Under the pieces are notes generated by a model, which did not search any database, was not told where the DNA came from, and saw nothing but the letters and a program-made list of their open reading frames with translations. Both the position numbers and the translations under genes were made by a program. Shown one piece after another: positions 60,280 to 64,000 of a DNA stretch of 64,000 bases. This stretch comes from Futiania mangrovi (GTDB taxonomy: Bacteria > Pseudomonadota > Alphaproteobacteria > Futianiales > Futianiaceae): NCBI RefSeq assembly GCF_024158125.1, contig NZ_JAMZFT010000004.1:218359-282358 (forward strand), in the 5' to 3' direction. Position 1 is the first letter of the stretch. The number at the start of each line of letters is the position of its first letter.

Positions 60280-61647
60280 TCAGACGGCGACGGAGTGGCG
60301 CGGCGCGGGCGACGGCTGCCAATAGGCGTCGAAGCCCGCCGCGACCACGCGCGCAAGCCTGCGGGCATCCTGCGGCACGCGCACCGTGCGCCCCTCGACC
60401 ACGGCAAGGCCGTCCTGCACGAGCGGGGCGAGCTTGCCGATCTCCGGATCGAGCGTTTCGGGCGCAAAGCCTTGCGCGGCGCACACCGCGCCCACGTCGG
60501 CGGCGAAATCGCACATGATCCGCTCGATCACCGCCGCGCGCAGCCGGTCGTCGGCGGTCAGCTCCACCCCGCGCACCACGGGCAGGCGGCGTTCGCCGAT
60601 CGCCTCGCGCCAGGGCCGGATCTCGCGCGCGTTCTGGACGAAGGCAGAGGGCAGCGCGCCGATGGACGAGACGCCGAAGCCGATCAGGGTCGACGCCGTG
60701 TCGGCGGTATAGCCCTGGAAGTTGCGCTTCAGACGCCCCTCCCGCTGAAGACGGGCAAGCGGATCGTGGGCGCGGGCGAAATGGTCGATGCCGATCTCGA
60801 CGAGGCCACCGCGCTCGGTCAGCACTTCGGCCGCGGCTTCCGCCTGCGCCCAGCGTTCGGCAAGCTGCGGCAGGGCGGCGTCGTCGATGACGCGCTGGTG
60901 CTTCTTGAACCAGGGGACATGGGCATAGCCGAACACCGACACGCGGTCCGGCGCAAGCGAGGACACGGCCAGCGCGGTCGCCCGCACGTCGGTCACGCTC
61001 TGATGCGGCAGGCCATACATGAGGTCGATGTTGAGCGCGCCGATGCCCGCACCGCGCAGCATGGCGACCGCAGCCTCCACCGTTTCCAGCGGCTGCACGC
61101 GGTTGATGGCGACCTGGACGCGCGCGCTCAGCTCCTGCACGCCGAGGCTCACCCGCGTGACGCCGCCCGCCGCCAGCGCATCTACCAGCGGCTGGGTGAG
61201 CGTGCGCGGGTCGCCCTCGACCGCGATCTCGGCATCCGCCGCGACGTCGAAGCGCGCGTTGAGCCGTTCCATGATGCACAGGAAGAGGTCGGGCGACAGC
61301 AATGTCGGCGTGCCGCCACCGAAATGGACATGCGCAACCGGCATGCGCGCCGGCATCGCGCCTGCAACCAGGTCGATCTCGGCCAGGAGGTCGTCCACAT
61401 AGGATTCGACCCGCGCCATGTCGCGCGCGACCGAGGTGTGGCAGCCGCAGTACCAGCACAGCTCCCGGCACCATGGAATGTGCAGGTAGAGCGACAGGGG
61501 CGCCGTCGTGTCGAGCGCGGCCAGCCATCCGCGGTACCGCGCGTCGCCTATGCTTTCCGTGAAGCGCGGCGCGGTCGGATAGCTCGTGTAACGCGGCACC
61601 TCGAGGCCCGCATAGCGCAGAAGGACAGGTGTGGGCGAGCTGGTCAT
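60280..61647 (-). CDS. hemN: Oxygen-independent coproporphyrinogen III oxidase
   Basis: A 455-residue radical-SAM enzyme that decarboxylates coproporphyrinogen III to protoporphyrinogen IX without oxygen. Cluster ligands are C60, C64 and C67 in IPWCRELCWYCGCHT, with the extra C69 of true HemN. The start YAGLEVPRYTSYPTAPRF is the HemN-specific N-terminus, which separates it from HemW. An FNR/FixK box lies 36 bases upstream of ATG 61647, so it should be induced at low oxygen. Confidence 0.96.
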   Translation of the reverse strand: MTSSPTPVLLRYAGLEVPRYTSYPTAPRFTESIGDARYRGWLAALDTTAPLSLYLHIPWCRELCWYCGCHTSVARDMARVESYVDDLLAEIDLVAGAMPARMPVAHVHFGGGTPTLLSPDLFLCIMERLNARFDVAADAEIAVEGDPRTLTQPLVDALAAGGVTRVSLGVQELSARVQVAINRVQPLETVEAAVAMLRGAGIGALNIDLMYGLPHQSVTDVRATALAVSSLAPDRVSVFGYAHVPWFKKHQRVIDDAALPQLAERWAQAEAAAEVLTERGGLVEIGIDHFARAHDPLARLQREGRLKRNFQGYTADTASTLIGFGVSSIGALPSAFVQNAREIRPWREAIGERRLPVVRGVELTADDRLRAAVIERIMCDFAADVGAVCAAQGFAPETLDPEIGKLAPLVQDGLAVVEGRTVRVPQDARRLARVVAAGFDAYWQPSPAPRHSVAV

Positions 61648-61654
61648 GGCTTCG

Positions 61655-61696
61655 CTTCTAGCTGTCCCGAGGGTGGATTTCCTTGATGAAGATCAA
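61655..61696 (-). promoter_or_regulatory. FNR/FixK-type box and -10 element of hemN
   Basis: The palindrome TTGAT-GAAG-ATCAA at 61683-61696 is a perfect FNR/Anr/FixK box. On the minus strand a TAGAAG (61655-61660) is centred exactly 32 bases after the box centre, as expected for a class II promoter with the box at -41.5. That places the transcript start at about 61648, next to the ATG. Confidence 0.8.
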
Positions 61697-62019
61697 GGGC
61701 CCTAATGCGTGTGAAAATGATAAAGAAAACAACCTGAAGAAGAAAACATGAAATAATTAAAACATTTGGCATGCGGTTCGGGGTGTCTTGTTGCTTACAA
61801 AATCAGGAGTCAGAATATTTAACGGTGTAAAGGAGCCAATACGCGGAGGGTTGTGGATGGTTGAATATTTCATATGGTTTTCAATTAGCTAACGGAAATG
61901 GTTAACGTGGCATGAAGGTTGCCTCTATTCCGTTGCGTTGTTGGGGTGGCGGGATACTCCCCAGCGCGTTTTTGATCCGGGGCGCGTACCAGGCCCCGGC
62001 AACTGGGATGGAGGCATCA
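61697..62019. other. AT-rich intergenic region before the VWA gene
   Basis: About 320 bases, strongly AT-rich between 61700 and 61910. No open frame with an RBS that I trust. A CTAAC and a GTTAAC near 61890-61905 are 7-9 bases apart and do not match the TetR operator or the CtrA consensus. It should hold the promoter of the VWA gene. Confidence 0.5.
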
Positions 62020-62847
62020 ATGACGTTCAAGACTGCGCTTCGGCGCATGATGCTGGCATTGCCGTTCGCGGTCGCGGCGGCAGCACCGGCGCAAGCCGTC
62101 GTCGTCTCGTCGGACATCGTGTTCGTCGTGGACGAGTCGGGCAGCATGGGCAGCGTGCAGGCGAACCTGCGCAACAACATCGGCGCATTCGCGTCGATCC
62201 TGTCGGGCGGTGGCGTGGATGCGCGCTACGCGCTGGTGGGCTACGGCAGCAGCGGCGTCGCCCCGCGGCTGATCACCGACTTCACCAACCCGACCGATTT
62301 CGGTACGGCCGCGCAAGGCCTGCTGACCAATGGCGGGACGGAGCCGGGCTACACGGCGATCGCGTTCGCGGTCAACGGGCTGGATAGCCAGTCGCCGACG
62401 CTCTCGTACCGTACCAATGCGGTGAAGAACATCATCATCCTCACGGACGAGCCCTCGAACGGGGATACTGTCGCGCGCGGCAGCATTGGCGGCGTCGCGG
62501 TGAATGCGACCAACCTCGATGCATTGCTGACGTCGGTCAACGCGCTGCTGAACGGGGTACTGTCCGGCGGCTCCACGATCAGCTCCTACAGCGGCCTGAT
62601 CGCGGCGCACAACGGCAACATCTACGACCTCAACAAGTTCGGTTCCAACGATCCGGACGAGGTCGACGCCTTCGTGCAGGCGTTTGCGGCGTCGAAGCTG
62701 CAGGAGATCCTGGACTTCTGCGACCTGAACCCGAACGATCCGGCCTGCCAGCCGGGCACGGGCGTGTCCGAGCCCTCGCTTGCGGGCCTTCTGTTCTTCG
62801 GCCTGACGGGCATCGGCGTGATGGCGTATCGCCGCCGCACGGCCTGA
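62020..62847 (+). CDS. Secreted VWA-domain protein with PEP-CTERM-like sorting signal
   Basis: A 275-residue exported protein. Signal peptide at 1-26 ends PAQA before VVVSSDIVF. The von Willebrand A domain has the metal-ion site D38-E-S40-G-S42 (VVDESGSMG) and LTDEPSNGD later. The C-terminus SEPSLAGLLFFGLTGIGVMA followed by YRRRTA has the proline-containing motif, hydrophobic helix and arginine cluster of PEP-CTERM substrates, so exosortase processing is likely. ATG 62020 follows GGAGGC; an upstream frame to 61912 lacks support. Probably a cell-surface or matrix adhesion protein. Confidence 0.85.
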   Translation: MTFKTALRRMMLALPFAVAAAAPAQAVVVSSDIVFVVDESGSMGSVQANLRNNIGAFASILSGGGVDARYALVGYGSSGVAPRLITDFTNPTDFGTAAQGLLTNGGTEPGYTAIAFAVNGLDSQSPTLSYRTNAVKNIIILTDEPSNGDTVARGSIGGVAVNATNLDALLTSVNALLNGVLSGGSTISSYSGLIAAHNGNIYDLNKFGSNDPDEVDAFVQAFAASKLQEILDFCDLNPNDPACQPGTGVSEPSLAGLLFFGLTGIGVMAYRRRTA

Positions 62848-62876
62848 TCGCGTCCGGTCCTCGGGCCGGACCGACC

Positions 62877-62904
62877 AGGGGCGCCCTCCGGGGCGCCCCT
62901 TTTT
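62877..62904 (+). terminator. Rho-independent terminator after the VWA gene
   Basis: A 10-bp stem AGGGGCGCCC / GGGCGCCCCT, loop TCCG, followed by a run of T at 62900-62904. It lies 30 bases after the stop at 62847. Confidence 0.88.
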
Positions 62905-62926
62905 CGTGGGCCGAGGCCTTCCGGGC

Positions 62927-63664
62927 TCAGGCCTCTCCGCGCGCGACCTTGAGCGCAGCGGCCGCGCCCGTGGCCAGAAGCGTTGCATCGCCAGCGGGCG
63001 TCACGAGGTCGAAGCCGCGCGCCTGCATCTGGCGGGCATAGTCGGGGGTCGCGGCGTGGATGCCGCACAGCTTTCCCGCCGCGTGCGCGGCCTCACGGAT
63101 ACGGTCGACGCGGGCGAGGAACTCCGGCTCCAGCCGATCCTGGCGGGGCTCCTCACCAAAGGCGAGCGAGAGATCGGAGGGACCGATATAGATGCCCGTT
63201 AGGCCGGGCGTCGCGACGATCTCCTCCACGCGGTCGAAGCCCTCGCGCGTCTCGACCATGCCGAAGCTCAGCACGATCTCGTGGGCGCGCGGGACGTAGC
63301 CCTCGTGCATCATGCCAGCGCGAACGGGGCCGTAGGAGCGGTAGCCGCGCGGCGGGTAGAGACAGGCGCCGGCGAAGCGGGCGGCGTCCTCCGGTGTCGA
63401 GATCATCGGGCAGATGACGCCCACCGCGCCCGCGTCCAGCACGCGCATGATCAGGCCCGGCTCGTTCCATGGCACCCGCACGAAAGGCAGCGCTCCGTGC
63501 AGCGCGATGGCGCGAAAGCTTTCCAGCGCGCCGGAGAAGTCGTGCAGGCCGTGCTGCATGTCGACTGTCACGCTGTCGAAGCCGGCCTTGGCAAGGATCT
63601 CGGCCGACAGCGCGTCGGGCAGGGAGCACCAGGCGTTGAGACGCGGATGGGGGCGGTCTGTCAT
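62927..63664 (-). CDS. HpcH/HpaI family aldolase
   Basis: A 245-residue class II (metal-dependent) aldolase of the HpaI/citrate lyase beta type. DSVTVDMQHGLHDFSGALES near residue 30 holds the metal-region D and the catalytic H; VICPMISTPEDAARF and MVETREGFDRVEEI supply the metal-binding E, and GPSDLSLAFG the metal-binding D. It cleaves or forms 4-hydroxy-2-oxo acids to pyruvate and an aldehyde. ATG 63664 follows GGAGAC. The product could feed the 2-oxo-acid chemistry seen elsewhere in the window, but there is no operon link. Confidence 0.9.
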   Translation of the reverse strand: MTDRPHPRLNAWCSLPDALSAEILAKAGFDSVTVDMQHGLHDFSGALESFRAIALHGALPFVRVPWNEPGLIMRVLDAGAVGVICPMISTPEDAARFAGACLYPPRGYRSYGPVRAGMMHEGYVPRAHEIVLSFGMVETREGFDRVEEIVATPGLTGIYIGPSDLSLAFGEEPRQDRLEPEFLARVDRIREAAHAAGKLCGIHAATPDYARQMQARGFDLVTPAGDATLLATGAAAALKVARGEA

Positions 63665-63927
63665 GGGACGTGTCTCCGTTGCAGCGCGTTGGCGCGGATG
63701 GGAAAGGCTAGCTGGGCAAACGTCCGGGGCCAATGCGCGCCTTGCGCAGGGCCGCATCCCGCGCGTGCGGAGGCTCGCGCTTGAATTATGTTCCGTTTTG
63801 GGGCAGATTGCGCCTCCCGCTGGACGCCTGCAAGGTGTCTTGAACAGCCCGGTTCCTGATTCACGTGTCCGAAGTGTCCGCGCGCGGAACAGCCGCGCCG
63901 GCCGTTGCGTGTGGAGTGTTGCGGGTC
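63665..63927. other. Upstream region of the aldolase gene, no feature seen
   Basis: About 260 bases holding the aldolase promoter. No convincing gene, repeat or hairpin. Confidence 0.4.
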
Positions 63928-64000
63928 ATGGCGACGGGATCTGAGTTTGGGGGTTTGTCCTCTGGCGGTTATGGGGTTGGGTCGGGCGACGGCGGCGGCG
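63928..64000 (+). CDS. Possible start of a glycine-rich protein, cut by the window edge
   Basis: An ATG at 63928 opens a frame MATGSEFGGLSSGGYGVGSG that runs off the end. A GGAG lies about 12 bases upstream, which is a long spacing. Only 24 codons are visible, so this may not be a gene. Glycine/serine content recalls a secreted or low-complexity start but nothing more can be said. Confidence 0.25.
   Translation, partial: MATGSEFGGLSSGGYGVGSGDGGG

Noticed and set aside
59039..61528. Open frame of about 830 codons on the minus strand through the aspartoacylase-family, AhpD-like and hemN genes
   Set aside because: It is in a different frame from hemN and has no recognisable domain; HemN with intact Fe-S cysteines is clearly the real product.
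61755..61790. Sigma-54-like TTGGCATG-CGGTTCGG upstream of the VWA gene
   Set aside because: The -24 GG is present but the -12 GC is not at the required ten-base spacing (GG instead), so the element fails.
61889..61905. CTAAC ... GTTAAC near the VWA gene as a fourth TetR operator or a CtrA site
   Set aside because: The half-sites are 7-9 bases apart rather than 4, and the left half is CTAA, not TTAA; neither consensus is met.
63414..63944. Plus-strand open frame of about 176 codons near the right end
   Set aside because: It mostly overlaps the aldolase gene in antisense and has no RBS or domain.

Overview
This window comes from a high-GC (roughly two-thirds G+C by eye) bacterial chromosome, very probably an alphaproteobacterium. 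The evidence is the core block murA, DUF2948, hisD, UPF0262, phosphatase, infA, maf, RNase E/G-like, yacG, with its alphaproteobacterial families, plus one perfect CtrA-type site (TTAA-N7-TTAA) and one perfect FNR/FixK-type box. There are two tRNA genes (Phe, Thr), both with encoded CCA. I see no rRNA, CRISPR array, insertion sequence or prophage. The left 40 kb is almost entirely catabolic and transport genes; the right 24 kb is mostly housekeeping.

Layout. 1-7 kb: tail of a quinone-reductase-like gene, a DapA-family aldolase, two methyltransferase-type genes divergent from a GlxA-type regulator, an FMN glutamate-synthase-like protein and a luciferase-like flavoenzyme. 7-19.5 kb: a CoA-ester catabolic regulon with two crotonases, an acyl-CoA dehydrogenase, a BadH-like SDR, a TetR regulator, a second (PECR-like) SDR, a LivFGHMK-type ABC importer and an embedded acyl-CoA ligase. 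Three copies of one palindrome (CTAACGNRYGTTAG) sit at the three promoters of this region, which defines a local TetR regulon. 19.6-27.4 kb: an isocitrate-lyase-family lyase, a TctCBA tripartite transporter, a LeuC/LeuD-type hydro-lyase and a GMC oxidoreductase, apparently for import and cleavage of an alkylated malate or tricarboxylate.

27.4-38.7 kb holds the most unusual system: an eleven-gene minus-strand operon. It runs pxpA-like, biotin carrier, biotin carboxylase, pxpB-like (AHS1), pxpC-like (AHS2), a sugar-type ABC importer (binding protein, double ATPase, permease) and then bioM-bioN-bioY, a complete ECF biotin importer. Biotin carboxylase, carrier, AHS1 and AHS2 are the domains that make up urea carboxylase, here on separate subunits. 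The operon therefore appears to encode a split biotin-dependent carboxylase joined to PxpA, with its own substrate importer and its own cofactor importer. A divergent LysR regulator and a cupin flank it.

38.7-64 kb: a small hypothetical protein, a voltage-sensor-like K+ channel with a C-terminal zinc ribbon, an SRAP DNA-protein-crosslink protein, a thioesterase, purU and tRNA-Phe; then the yacG-to-murA block, tRNA-Thr and a methyltransferase. Next come a GNAT-like gene and two PAS_5-type genes around a CtrA-type site, an LpxL-like acyltransferase and manC. The end holds a hotdog thioesterase, a dienoyl-CoA isomerase, an aspartoacylase-family protein, an AhpD-like protein, hemN behind an FNR box, a VWA protein with a PEP-CTERM-like sorting tail and an HpcH/HpaI aldolase. 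Function beyond family level is inference throughout.
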